Origin: Blepharisma stoltei
Lineage: Eukaryota > Ciliophora > Heterotrichea > Heterotrichida > Blepharismidae
DNA: 64,000 bases
Assembly: GCA_914767885.1 (NCBI GenBank)
Contig: CAJZBQ010000027.1
Coordinates: 558,001 to 622,000 of the forward strand
Direction of reading: 5' to 3'
Position numbers and translations under genes: made by a program. The notes under the pieces were generated by a model. It was not told the DNA's origin, did no database searches, and saw nothing but the letters and a program-made list of their open reading frames with translations. Below are positions 9,704 through 23,319 of the stretch, piece by piece; the stretch's first letter is position 1, and each line of letters opens with the position of its first letter.

Positions 9704-12700
9704 ATGAGTAGCTCTGTTGCGTGATGTCTTACGTATTTCTTTAACAAATTTCTTCAAGATCGGATCAGCAGTTTAAATCCTGAACAATTAGTCACAGAAC
9801 TATTTAATGGAAAAATCGAGCTTAAAAACTTGGTATTGAACAGCAATTTATTAAGCTTTGAAAATTCTCCGGTCAAACTGACAAAAGGGCTGATACAGTC
9901 GTTTCAGCTACTTATTCCTTGGACAAAAGTGCTTTTAGGGGAGCCTTGTTTGGTGAAAATTATTGTTGATGGCATTTTCCTCGAATTAGATTATGAATTA
10001 GCTCAGAATATCGAGTCTGCCATTGACCCAGAAGAAATAAAACATAAAATTTTGTCGGAGTTCGAAGAGCAGATAAACCAAAAGAAAAGATCCTTTTATA
10101 AACTATTGAATATGATGCCGGGGAAAAATTATTTCAGCTTAATCCTCTATTGGAACGAAAAATCCTATTAAAATTTAAGAGGTGAAATATTGTTTTCTTT
10201 AATAGATAAAAATTTTTAATCTCTTGAAGAAATAATTAAAAAAATTAATTGGTTAAGTGTAAAAAATGTTAAATACATTCTAATTGCACTCAATTTCTAT
10301 TAAATTACGTCAAAATTAATTTAAAAATTAGTATTTTCATCTTAAAACTTTTATAAAAAATTTTTAAAAATATATAAATGACCAATACTTTGAATTTTAA
10401 TTTATTTTTATTTATGAAGAAATAATTAAAAAATTAATCTATTCAGTGCTGAAAATGTTCAAATAGCATTCCAATTGAGTTTTACCCACCACATTGAGTA
10501 AAAACTAACTATATAAAAATTAGAATTTTCATCTTTAAATTTCTTTAAAATCTAATTGAGCAAAATATCTTGAATTTTAAATTCTTTTATAAAAAAGTTA
10601 ATCGATTTAGTGTAAAAACGGTTTGAATAACATTCTATCCACATTTGTCAATTAAATTAGGTCAATGCTAATTTATAAAGATTGGTAATTTCATCTTTAA
10701 AAAATATAAATACTTTGAATTCTAAATAACAATTAATCTATTAGGCGTCAAAATTGTTTAAATAGCATTCTACTTGCGCTTTGTCTATTAAATTAGGTCA
10801 AAACTAATTTTATAAAAATAAGTACTTTCATCGTTAAAATTTTCCTATTAAAGCCAAAAAATGCAAATTTTACTGATGTTTTATTCGATTTTAGAGGAGA
10901 GGGAATTAGAAATTATAGAATATATAATAAGTCGGCTTCACATTAAGGTTTCCAATGTACAATTAAGCATTAGACATCAAACTTGTATATCGGCAAATGA
11001 TATTAGTATTGATAAAATTGATAAAGCTGAGGAAAAGAAAGATATAGACACAACCTCAAAAGATAGAATCAAAATGGGAAGAGGTAGTATTGATAAAATT
11101 GAAAATAGTGTGGAAAAAATAGAAAGAGACTGAATCCCAAAAGATAGAATCAAAACGGGAAGAGATAGTATTGATAAAATTGAAAAAAGTGAGGAAAAAA
11201 TACAAATAGACACAACCCCAAAAGATAGAATCAAAACGGAGAAAGATAAACAGCTTGAAATCAGCCGAGAACTGTTTCTTTCGATTAGGGATAAAAAAAA
11301 ATTGTGTAATTCGAATTTTCTGGTTTCTGCCAGAAATTTTTTTTTATTTTATGATTATGAGGTTTGGCTTTCCCCAGAGAATTATTCCGACTATGACAGG
11401 CCTTTAGTCTGCAATGGCAGTGCAGAATTTCTGTCCCTTGGAAAATTGAATTTTCCGGAAGGATGCTACTAACCCCAGGCTATGGAGGCTGGGACCTATA
11501 GGGCGTCTGGCGGACCCAAGTTGGTTTCTGTTGAGCAGGAAGGATGACCGTAGAAATCTTCACGCCGAACCTATGGACCATTAAAAGCGAAGCCGCGCCG
11601 TGCCTGACTTAGCGGTGGATGGAAATCTAGAAGCAGGGATGGAAGTGTAGGTAGATGATGTGGTATTGGACGTTAAACGAGAAGAAGATTAATTTTAATA
11701 TAATTTAATGTTCTTTCGATTGGAAAATTTAGTATAATTCCGACTGATGAGCTGTTTGAACCAATATACGACGAATATGAAAACTGGGTTTGGAGTAAAC
11801 TGGAATCATTGAGGCTCTTTGGGAAAAGATTAGAAGGAAACGAACGACTGATGTCACAAAGTGCAATTCAATTTAAAATTATAAGCTTTACTGATATTGA
11901 AGTAAAATGGGCTTTTTCACATGAAAAAATCCCCAGAAAAGTGGCTAATCTTGTTGAATCATTTGACATTCAAATAAAATGGAGCTCAAAAAATATCAGA
12001 TTGCTAGCAAAATCCTCTGAGCACGTAGATATTGATTTAAATGTCGAAGTATCAAATATTCACTTAACTGCAGATGAAGAAGCTTTAAGGACAGCTATCA
12101 CTTTTATAAATTCAATATCCTCAAGCAAAAGTCCTTTATCAGCCTACCAGCATGTATCAGGAAAAGACAAATGGGCAATAATTAAAGACAAAATTGTTGA
12201 AAAAGTGAGACTGAGATCGTGGTGATTTCTAACAAGAAAAGTCCTTTGAAAAAGTGTTTACCAAAAATTATATGCAAAACACCATCTAGGAATCATTGAA
12301 AGCTCTGAAAATGCCCAAGAACAAGAAGATTTCAACGATCCAATACCTGACCAGTCAGCAAATAACTTTTCTTCACTTTCTTCAGTATCTCCAAAAGAGC
12401 TCTTAGATCGTATGCAAAGCATTGACAAAACTTCATTGCAACGATTAAGCTCTAGAAGTGATGAAGATAGCGTCTCCTCAGGCCTACGGCAAATGAAAAA
12501 CATGTGAAGATCAGCTTTAGAAAAAAAACCTAAAAGGTCTGATGATTTTTCTACAAGCACTATTTCTCTTAAAAAAGTTAAAAGCAAAATTATTCCTGCT
12601 ATCCATTTCAACAGCAATTGCCCACCTGCTTTACTAGAAAAAGCATTAATGGTCGATCTAGAAAGGCATCTTTCTCTTGATGAAATATTAATGTATCGGC

Positions 12701-15700
12701 AAGAAATGCTGGATAAGCTTACTTATGAAGAATTTAAACGAAGTATTGATGAAGAAGCTTCTAAAACTTCCTCATTTACCAATATTTTGAATTATTTTAT
12801 GAAAAAAGGAGGAATTGAAATAGTAAATGCAACTAACCGAATAGCCAATTTAGAAGTTAAATTAATTATAGAGTCTATTGGCTTTACATTGCAAAGACGA
12901 ATTAGCGCAAAGGATAGCCAGAGTAATCCATTTCTGAAGTTTTTAATTACAAGGCTTGAGCTCAATGGAAGTATCCAAAGCTCAGAGCCAAGGATAAAAA
13001 TCAGAGAATCTGAGTATGAAAGTACTGTCTTATTCACAATTTTGACAAGAAAAATAGAACTGAATGATGTGCAGAATTGTTCGCAGTCATCTTTAGTTAA
13101 ACCTATATTAAAGATTAAGAAAGGAGCCAGCCTTGAGTTTGAACAGAAATATAAACAAGTATTAGTTAAGCAAATTTTAGATATCCAGGAAGAAACCTCA
13201 ATTTCTGTCATGATACCTTGGATTGACTTCATCATAGTTCCACAAACAATTCATGACATAAAGCTGTTTGCTCAAGCTCTTATTATGGTAAAGCCTAGCA
13301 AATATGAAAATACATGCTCGTTTCTGGATTTGATGGAGTGTTTCCAACGGACTCATCTAAAGCCATATGCATCGCCAAATATAAAATGTAAAATGAATAT
13401 AAAAACTTTAAATTTAGTTTTTCCTAAAGAATACTCAGAAGAGCCGACATATTCAATTAGATTTGAAATTGCTGATATAATTATGAATCATGCTTTTAGT
13501 GTACACGAGTTCGAGATTAAGTATATTGAAGTACAAACTGGATTGCTACCTCTATTCAAGCTCAAAGAGGTACCACCACTGTTTTCACTGATGAGAACAA
13601 AATATTTGAGTATTAAAATAATTTTCCAAGAGCCCATCAAAAAGCTGCTAAAACCCGAAAAAATGAAAATTGAAGATATTTATCTAAAACCATTAGAGAT
13701 CAGCATTTCTGGAGGAATTATTGATGTGGACATCAAGCTTGAACATATATTCCAGACAAGCAGAATTTTTGAAGCATGGAAGCGTTTGAGCTCAGACTCT
13801 TATGAATATAAATACGACAAATCAAATTTCCCCTTAGGTCTTAAAAATACTTATATGGACTTCAATTTGCGTCGGTCGGTTATCGTGTGCTTACAAAGGC
13901 AACAGGTAATTTCTGCAAATTTCAATGCAATTTGCATAAAATTGTATACAGATTCTAACCAGTTTGCTTTGATCATAAAACAGCCTGCACTAAGCCTAAC
14001 TTCTTTCTTTTTTGACCACTACCTGATTTTTAGATCTAAAGAAGTTACAATAGTTGAGCATTCAAAACTTGACCAGACCCCAAAAACCATCTTGTATATG
14101 AGAGCAATGTTCCCTATTGACAGTCTTGCCAATGGGGATAAATTGAAAGCTTATGATTTATTTGGGAAACAAGAACCTGGGATATTTGTATTTATGAAAA
14201 CTCATGATGCCAAATCTCAAAACTTCAGGAACATTGAGCAGGAAATCGAATTGGGACTAGGCCAAGTTGATGCCTCTATCAGTATTCCTATGATTAAACA
14301 CATCATGAGCATTGTGAGTGAATGCTCTCAATGTGTGTCAAGCTCACCAACCTACTCAATACAAGCCCCTGATTTCTTTAAAGACAAGCATCCTCATATT
14401 TTAAATAAATTACTAGTGAATACAAGTACCCTCAATTTACTTTTTTATAAAGATAATCAGCCTTATTATACAGTTCTAGCCAAGAGATTTTTATGCTCGA
14501 TAGACAGTTACTCAAATAAAATGCAAGCAAGATTGAGCGTGATAGATCCCTGCTTATTAGACATATCACTTGTAAGCTCCTACAATCCTGTGATTCTCGG
14601 TCCAGCGACCTCTGTCACTCCAAGAATTGACATTAATTTTATTTCTTACAGCAAACTCCCTAAGAACACTACAACTCAAACCTTGTTTGAGCTCAGGGCA
14701 TCAGATATAAAGCTCACTTTTCTTAACCGAGTTTTGCTAGAACTCATAAACTATTTTTATGATGGCATATATAGTACTTTGCTCCCAGACTCAGAGCCCT
14801 CAACCGAAAGCCAAGGACGAACTGAAGTTTCATTAATTTTTCTGAATTCCACTATATTTATGCCAAGGAATTCTATATCAAATGATGGGATAGTTGCTAG
14901 AATTACCTCACTGACCTTCGGAAATAATGAAAACTCTCAATCTATAGCCACAAAAAAATTCTATTACGAATTAGACTTAGCCCAGAGGAATGATAAAGCT
15001 GAAAAATCAGAAGGTAAACAAACACCACCTGTAACAAATGATGAGTTATTAAGACTAGAAAGAGTGAGCTCATCAGGACTTTTCCAGAAAAAATTGAGAG
15101 AAGGAACCTCAAACAAATCTAGACAAGAATCAATTAAAAAATTACTGAGAAAAACCATAAAATTTGAAGGTTTCGCAGAAGCACCTGCACAGCCGTGTGT
15201 AGTTGATAACTTTGAAGTCTATTTTTACGACCCTGACTCAAGTTTAGTTCAAGATTGCGATCGAGAATCGTTGCCCAAAATTACACATCCAGCAGAAATT
15301 GACAGCAAAGATGAAGAAAAAGAAGACCAAAAAGAAGAAAAACAGCTGCAAAACATGCTGAGGACCAGAAATCTTCCGATCCCACTTGAAGATATAAATG
15401 ACGAATCAGCTAAAAGTTTTGAATCAGAACAGTTTGACCAAATAGACTCAGAAGAAATGCCCTGCACTTATTTAGGGCGAGCAAGCAGCAGCGTGATTAA
15501 ATATTGGCCCACGGGTGACCATTTAGAAGATGAACTAGAGGAGGACGACAAAAAGCATGCCAATAGAAATGTTGCAGATCAGGATTATATTTTGCATGTC
15601 CTTGAATTTGATATTGTTGACACACAAAATACCAAAATTACGACCAATACAATTGACTTCGACCTATGTCTTCATTTTTCTGTTGTAAGGCTTGGTCTAC

Positions 15701-18700
15701 TTGAAATAAGCCTTAATTTCACTTACCAAAGCATTGTTATAGACCTATTTAGGGACCAATACAATTTGCTAATGAAAATATTTACTGAAAACTTTTTTGA
15801 GCTTCCTAATTATCCGCCTTCATCCATTGATAGTAGCAATAATGAGAATTGGCTTGAAATGAAGATAAAAATCAGTGAACTTGTCCTGTATATCATTGAT
15901 GGAAACACTGAAGAGATGTTTTCTGAAAAAAGGCCTTTTGAAATTTATTATAGCACAAATCTCCTTTGCAGCTTAGCTTGCCAGTCTTTAGATATTTATT
16001 TTGAGCTCAAAGGGAATGGACAAAAAAATATATCAATTAAAATCCAATGAATAGAAATTGATGATAAGCGAGAAACCAGAATTTTAGACACGGATCATTT
16101 ATATCCTATAGTTTGCAGTCTTTCGTATATCAGATCACATAGAAATGAAAGTGAAAATGAAGGGCCTGATCATTATGATGGCTTGACAAACAGCCCACAG
16201 ATTGAAACAACTATTTTTATGAAGGGTAAAAAAATTATTGACGTTACCATAAATGACACAGCGACCTATATAATTGTTGATTTCTTGACTTCAGTCAGTG
16301 GGTTTTTCCAATGCGCGTTTAATGCAACTGAATTTCCAGTCCCAGACAATATAAAATACATACACGATTCAGATCCTCCTGGGATGGAGCTGAAGCTAAG
16401 AATCATTGACTGAAGCTTGATTTTTTTGACTTCTTATGAGAGTCCAGAGGATCCAGCAGTTTTACTAAAAATCGGATCCATGGTGTTAGATGTTAATTGA
16501 GATAAAGACTGCTTTATTGGACCAGGGTCATTAACATTTAAACAAGTTATAGAATTTGAAAATGCTTATCTCGTTAAAGGAAATGACATTGACTCAACAG
16601 AAGCTAGAAATTTTAAGCCTATTTTAGAGCCTTTTACACTCTTAGTTGATTATATGTTTTATAAGCCAAAATATATGGGGAAGTGAGTAACAACTCAAGT
16701 CAACATAAGATCGCTAAAGGAAGATAATTCTGACTGAATTTTCCATTTAAGTTTTTCAGTTATAAAATCATTCAAAGAAATATCTAAACTTCTCAGCAGA
16801 CCTACAGCTACTCCAACTCTACGGATAATCAAAGCTAAAACTGAACCAATCCCTGAAACAGCAAAACTCGAGCTTCCAGATATGCTTAAAAGAGTCAGTT
16901 CCTTAGCAGTAGACTCTGAATGTCAGCCTCCAGGAGAAGAAGAAAAAAATGAATCCTTGAATATCGCCTTGTACGGAGCATGCATAAATATCATGAATGA
17001 CCAAACGCAGCCAATCTTTAGACTAATTCTTAAAGAAACTTTAGGAGCAATCCAACATGATATACAAGAAGAGGCAAAAGTTGCATGCTTTTTCTGTGTA
17101 CTCGAGCTCGATTATTTTAACCAAAGACTAATGACGTGAGAACCTCTTATTGAGCCTTGGGGTGTTGAGATACAGTTATCAAGCACAAAAGACTCTGTGA
17201 GTGTTGACTTGAAGGAGTATAGCAATTCTTTGCAGGTGAATATTAGTTATGCACTTATAGAATCTTTAGGATACATTTATCCAGAGTGAAGCGCTTTAGA
17301 TGATATAAGAGAAAGCCCAACTCTCGTAGGGAATCCTTACTGTTTTGTAAATCAAACTGGTCTTCCTATTAAAGTTGATATAAAGCAAGCTACCTCAAGT
17401 AATACCGTTTCAAGAGAAATTGCTGATGGCGAATCCAAAGATTTTAATAGTGATGAGTTTGACTATAGTGCAAGACTGGTTCACTCTAAAAATATAAAAC
17501 ACATTTTGAGTGACAGAAAATCTATAGATATTGACGTTAACCCATTAGAGAGCAACCAAGGAAGCAGAAAAAAATTCACACTTCGGTTCAAGAAGATTAC
17601 AGGTATAGAAATTGATACCCCAGATACTCATATTTTCTTGCTTGACTATCTAAATGAAAATTCGAAAGGTGTAGAAATCAAAACAAAAAAAACGAACCAA
17701 AACCAATCTAAGCTTAATTTCTTTAAAAAGTTCGAAGCTTTTTTCATCGAGGAAGAAGACATGAAAAAGTATAACGAAGAAGAAATTGACATATCTGCTT
17801 GCTTTAAGTGCCTTAGACCCAAAAAAAAGAGAAAGAAAGCTCCAAAGCAGATGGAGTCAACCATGGATAAAGATTACCATAATATTGTGCTATTAGTTGC
17901 TGAAATACTTTGAAACCAAGAATTGGCCCAGAAAACGATAATCATTAGATCATCTATTACTTTGGTTAATAATCTGCCAACCCCTCTGATAGTATCATTT
18001 ACAAGAGACGAAAACTTGCAAAACCCACTTAAAGAAGCAGAAGTTGAGCCAATGGGGAAATTGTCGGTTCCTATTGTAGCGGTAAATAAAGGCCAAATGT
18101 TTGTTAGGCCTAGAGGGAAATATGAAGTGTCAAGGGTTATTGGGAAAATTGCTAGTGGGAATACTAGCATTGACAGTAGTGAAATAACAAGCGCAAGTGT
18201 TATAGAAACAAAAAACGTCACTTTGTCAGGTCTTAAAGGAATAGTTGATGAGAATCTGCTTTGCAGACCTATTATGAGCTTTGAAAATAAAGAAGAAACT
18301 TATTTAGACCTCAAATTTATTCCTTTATATTGCAAAAATCAAGACGAACACCTAAATGAACATTTCTTTTGTGCATTGACAGTAAAAGAATTGCCAAACC
18401 GCACTCCAGTCAGGAAGAGTCAATCTGCTATGAATGATCAGCCTGAAATAAAAAAAGAAAACAGAGGTATCATAGGCTATAAAAATAAAATAGAAAGTCA
18501 AGGTAAAAGATATAAACCTGGCGATGAAACTCTTGATAGCTTAGAATTAAAAAAAGAAATAGACCTCAGAGATGCAATACATGAAAACGAACTAGTGATT
18601 ACCTCAGCTGTTAGCTTTACTAATGCTCTCCCTATGTTTTGTATGATGTCTACCTGAATTGATAATATGAAACTAAGAGAAATTACAGTAAGACAAGGCG

Positions 18701-21700
18701 AAACCTCTCATTTATTTTACCTTCCATTTTTCGACAGCCGTATAAAAATAAAGGTTAGGCTTCCAGGCTGTGAATGGTCACGGGAATTATGGCTGAATTT
18801 AATGGACATTGAAAAAGAGGAAAGAATCCCATTCAGGATGACTGACAAAAACGATGTAGATAGCGCTCTTTACTTGTGGCTAAGAGTGCTTAAAGACGAT
18901 TATGGGTGCTTTAGGCTTACTTTGTATTCACCATATTGGATTATCAATAAAACCTCATTAAAACTGCAATACGCTGAGCCTTCATTAATAATGGGAAATA
19001 AAATCAGCCAGAATATTGATAAAGAAGATGAACAAGCAAAAATTGAGAAGGATGCGATGTCGTCGCCATTAAGCAGGGATGATGATATTGACGAAGAAGA
19101 AATAAAAAAAGCTGAATCAAAGTCAGCTCAAAATCAAAAAAAAGAAGACGAATTAAAAAGAGTCAGGCTAACCAAAAGCTCAAGACCAAAAGAAGGAGAT
19201 TTGCAAGTGAAATTTTTGGATACGTATACTATGGGAGGCGGCACTGGAGGAGAATTTATGACTTGTCAATCAGAAGGTCCCAGAAATAACAGTGAAAGGT
19301 CTGCTGACTATCCGATCCCGAGAAATCCGAAACGAGAAGGAAGCATCATCTCACATTTTACACACAATCCTAATGCGAAGTGGAAGCAGATCGAGCTGTT
19401 TTCGACATCTAAACAAATGTCAAAGTTAAAAGTGGCTATATTAGATAGCGAAACTGAGGTCATTACATCACATTGGTCACCCAATTTCTCGCTAATTAAC
19501 TCAGGGACTTCTGGAGAAATAAGCATTGTAAAGTATGATGACGGCCAGTGTGACCTTGGAGTTACTATAGAAAAAGGAACAGGTATTTTCCAGCTCACCA
19601 ACGTGATTACGTTCCGCCCTTCAATTCTGCTTAAAAATTTGCATCAGAGAGAGTTTTTAGTGCAGCAGCAGGGGGCTGCCCAGGATGATTTTATTACGCT
19701 GAAAGTTAACCAAACTATACCGTTTTGGTGGTCTCATGCAAAATTGGAAAAAATATTGAGGCTCTCTGCAGATGTTGCTCCTTCTACTGGAGTTGCAAGA
19801 AAATGGTCGGGAGGATTCAGGATACATGAGCTTGGAGAATATTTTATTCGGCTCCCAACAGAAAATAAGCTTAAAACTCATGAAAAAGATTATGTTCAAA
19901 TTTCAGTCGTCAGTAGTGATCCTATGATTATAGTGCAGTTTGTGAACACAACTCAATCCCTTCCTTACAAATTTGAAAATCACACAGATCACGACATTGA
20001 ATATGCCCAAATCATTGGTATGAACAGTTCTATGCAAGAAAAGCGGAGGACACTTAAGCGAATGACAGACGGTGTGCCAACTTGCGAATTTTATACCTGG
20101 GATGAAGAAATTTCTCCTCATTTTATTCAAATCTATATAAATGATGTCAAAAGGGAATATGAAATCGACCGAATTGCTACATATACTATAAACATTGGTA
20201 AAGAGGCCTGAAAAGAAGCATTAGAAAGAAACATAGAAAAAGTCGGAGAAATCTACGTGAAGACTTCAAGAGTAATGAAAAGCAAAAGAGTGACTGCGAA
20301 ACTTGCTGATAAATGGCTAATTCTGGAAGGGGCAGGCAAAATCAATCTAGAGTTCAACTGCACCAAGCTAATTTATCACTCAGATAGAAGGTTCGAGATT
20401 AGGTCGTGCATTAAATCTTATTTATTTAAAGGGATTGACGCTAACGATGCTATGGCTTGGTATGATAAAATAGAGGCTGCGTTTAAAGCTCCAAAGCAAG
20501 GCACCCAACAGTATATTTACGTCCAGGTCGAGTTGAAATCAGCAACCCATATCATGAAATTTCAGAACTGCCCAGATTCACTTATAAACAAAGCTGAAAA
20601 ACATGACGATAAATGCAAGGTTGGTAAAAAGAATGAGTTTGAAAACCAGAATGATGAGCCTGAAGTAATTCCTGTGCTTTCATTGCAGCTTATGATAAAA
20701 GAAATAGGGATATCCCTCATTGACTCTGCTCCTCAAGAGCTTCTTTACTTATACTTGTGCGGCCTTTCCATGAGATATGATAAATTTAAAGACATGACAA
20801 CCATGCTAGAAATTTTGTTGTCTATGATGAAACTAGATAACCAACAAGAAGATGCCCCGATGCCAGTTGTAATAAATCCATATTTTCCTAACTCAAAAGC
20901 AAGAGAGCAGGAAAACACTTTTTATTTCCAAATAGTCAAAGAGGCAGTTAAGGAAATTGATAATGTGATCAGTATATTTTTCTCACTATCGCCATTAGAA
21001 ATACAGATGGACGAGGCTTTAATTATTGATATGCTGGGATTTATTAATTTTGTGAAACAAAGCTTTAGAACTGGATCTGATTCAAATGAAACGATTATTG
21101 AAAATGCTCCGACAATTATAGGTGATAATGGAAACAATTTAATGAGATGCTGCTCATATGATACTAGCGCAAAAATTATGCTGGAAAAAGCAGAAGCACC
21201 ACTACTGCTAGACTCAGAAAAAGACTTGCTGTCAGATAAAAGAATTTTCATACAAAAAATCCAGATAAATCCTTTAGAATTCTGTGTCACTATTGATAAA
21301 AATCATTATAATCGAAAATCTAAGGCGACACAAACGAATATTATACAGATTTTAGCAGATTTAGGCTTTGCACTTACATCAATAGAATCAACTGAGCTTA
21401 AACTTGCAGGATACTATATGACCAATATTTACCAGCCAAAATCTCAATTTTTTAACTCAATGTTCAATCATTATCGTTCTCAAGCTATAAGGGAACTCTA
21501 TAAAATAGTAGGCTCTGTAGAGCTGCTTGGAAACCCAGCTGCATTGATTAATTCTCTAAAAGCAGGAGTCACTGAAATGCTTCTTTACCCTACTGTTGCC
21601 TTATTTACGTCACAAAAGCAATTTGTGCCAACTCTACTTAAAGGGGGTGTTGGGTTCGTCAGACATACTATGCATGGACTGTTTAAGAGTTTTGGCAACT

Positions 21701-23319
21701 TAAGTGGTGGAATTGGAAAAGTCCTGACTGCTTTAACACTTGATAGAAATTTCCAAAATGCCATGAGAGCTATGAAAGCAAAAAAAAAGAAAAATTTGGG
21801 TGATAGGATTGGGCAAGGGTTTAAACAGATTTCTTATGGATTTTTAAATGGGATTACTGGGATTATTACCTCTCCTATAAAAGGAGCTACACAAGGAGGA
21901 TTGCAAGGATTGCTAACTGGCATTGGAAAAGGGATTATTGGGACTGTTACAAAGCCTGCAGCTGTCATTGTGGGGACTATGAGTGATGCCTTCTCTGGGA
22001 TAGGAAATTTTGCAAAGAAGAAACATAAGCTGAGACTTCAAGGGAGAATTAGGTTCCCTAGACCTTTTTATAAAGACAAAGTCTTGTATCCTTATGAGCC
22101 TATTAATGCTATGGGGCAATTTGCAATGAGGAAATACAATAAATTATATCAATTCGAGCAAATTTATTTTTACTCAGAAGTCAGGTATAGAAAAATTAAA
22201 TTTTTCTTGATTGTTTGCCAAATTGGGATCTTCATTATAAAAGAAAAAGATTACTATGGGGTAAGACTGCTAGCAAAAGATATTGTTGGAGTTCCTGCAA
22301 TTGATAATAAATATATATCAATTACTTCCACAAGCAAACCTTACTCGAAGCAGGAAAGAATACTTAAAGAGTGTGCAATTTCATATAGATCTCTTGAATC
22401 AAGAAGCCCTCATAAAATATATCTTAACTTAACTTAACTTAATTATCTGGTGTTTAAGGTGTCTAGTGCCGCAGCCAAAAAGGACCTATGGCAAAACTAG
22501 TGACGTAGGCGAGCCATCTTGGAACAAGTCAGCCCTGGCCAAGCCTTCTAAGGGCCCCCCCTCATTTGTCCAATTTTCTAGTCTTTTATCATTTGTCCAT
22601 TTTTCTAGTTTTTTTATAGGAAAAAAAATATTTTAGGACCTCATTTGTCCAATTTTCTAGTCAAAAATTTTGATAGAGAAAAAAAATTTCCAGGACCTCA
22701 ATTGTCTCATTTTCTAGTTTTTTTAAAGTAAAAAACTAGAATTTAGGGCATTCGAAAAAATGCAAAAAAAACTAGAAAATTGGACAAATCATTTTTGACT
22801 AGATTTTGGGACAAATGAGGTCCTGGAAAACAAATTTTCTTATAATAAAAAGACTAGAAAATTCGACAAATGAGGGGGGGGTCCTTATCAACTCCTGCTT
22901 CACCAGCCTTGCTGCACGTCTCACCCGGCGCGATGCCGTCACCCTTGTATCGACTCAGCTCCTGCGCGTGTTTCCGCCTGAGGGTCATCTTCTCGTGGAG
23001 ATGTGCTGAGAGGTAAAACCCCGAAAATTTTGAGAGGACTGAGGAGCAGTTCCTCTGGCTATCCCCAGAGTTAAACCGCTATTGCTGTCCAGAAGTTCTC
23101 GAGTGAAAACCTAACCCCATAAATAAAATTCCATGAGGGAGAGAAAATTAGCAGAGCTAATTCTCTCTCGAACCGAATGCCATTTTATTTATCCATAAAA
23201 TATATCAAATTCAAATAAATATTGGGGGAATCATGGGTGGAGTTGAGCAATTGATTGAAGCACTTATGGATCTTAAGAAAGAAAACACTTCAGGAGAAAC
23301 TTATTCTCCAAGAGATTAA
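9704..23319 (+). CDS. VPS13: VPS13-type bridge-like lipid transfer protein
   Basis: About 3,920 aa once the IES 10104-10891 and two retroposon-like inserts (11448-11729 and 22424-23206, each counted with one target duplication) are removed; 13616-788-282-783 nt = 3,921 codons. Domains in order: Chorein_N at residues 1-110 (ELFNGKIELKNLVLN, LLIPWTKV); an 81-bp in-frame repeat at residues 173-253; a long rod; the VAB region near residue 2120 (WEPLIEPWGVE); an inserted PH-like block near 3160; the VPS13 C-terminal helices near 3580-3720 (GVGFVRHTMHGLF, GLLTGIGKGIIGT); and a terminal PH-like domain. Many TGA codons fall at conserved Trp (WWFLTRKVLW). Family members move phospholipids at membrane contact sites. 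The true C-terminus lies beyond the second insert and ends in TAA. Confidence 0.93.
10104..10891. other. 788-bp IES with internal tandem repeats
   Basis: Bounded by TA 10104-10105 and TA 10892-10893. Excision gives AAA-CTA-GAG-GAG (FYK-LEERELEII). The interior is very AT-rich and holds about four degenerate copies of a unit of roughly 130-195 bp. Recurring words are TTAAGTGTAAAAAATGTT / TTTAGTGTAAAAACGGTT, AGCATTCTA, TATTAAATTAGGTCAA and TTTTCATCTTTAAA, starting near 10240, 10435, 10600 and 10730. No coding signal. Confidence 0.75.
11008..11250 (+). repeat. 3 x 81-bp in-frame coding repeat in VPS13
   Basis: Three tandem 27-residue units, each starting IDKI and containing KDRIK (IDKIDKAEEKK..., IDKIENSVEKI..., IDKIEKSEEKI...). 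The second contains a TGA (Trp). The units are highly charged and lie just after the Chorein_N region, probably as a disordered loop. Confidence 0.85.
11448..11719 (+). mobile_element. SINE-like element in VPS13 exon, TA-less duplication
   Basis: A GC-rich 272-bp block (AGGCTATGGAGGCTGGGACC..., GACTTAGCGGTGGATGG) with an AT-rich tail (TTAATTTTAATATAATTTAA). It is flanked by 10-bp direct repeats TTGGAAAATT at 11438-11447 and 11720-11729. Removing the block and one repeat copy gives CTT-GGA-AAA-TTT-AGT (SLGKFSIIPTDE), restoring the frame. The flanking repeat contains no TA. Confidence 0.75.
22424..23193 (-). mobile_element. SINE-like element near VPS13 3' end, carrying a nested MITE
   Basis: Flanked by 13-bp direct repeats CATAAAATATATC (22411-22423 and 23194-23206). 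On the minus strand it starts ATAAATAAAATGGCATTCGG and ends in a (TTAAG)n tail, so it is inserted in reverse. It is GC-richer than its surroundings, apart from the AT-rich MITE at 22549-22885 nested in it. Removing element plus one repeat copy (783 bp) gives CCT-CAT-AAA-ATA-TAT-CAA (PHKIYQIQINIGG). This extends VPS13 by about 35 codons to the TAA at 23317-23319. The insert itself supplies an early TAA. Confidence 0.8.
22549..22885. mobile_element. MITE nested inside the SINE-like element
   Basis: Terminal inverted repeats TAAGGGCCCCCCCTCATTTG and its complement with TA at each end (22549-22550, 22886-22887). Inside, the motif TTTGTCCAATTTTCTAGT and its complement recur at least six times. It is AT-rich and clearly younger than the host element it splits. 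Confidence 0.8.

Noticed and set aside
10977-11234. Minus-strand hydrophobic frame
   Set aside because: Antisense shadow of the 81-bp coding repeats.
22806-23009. Short plus-strand frame across the MITE/SINE boundary
   Set aside because: Spans two nested elements; chance.
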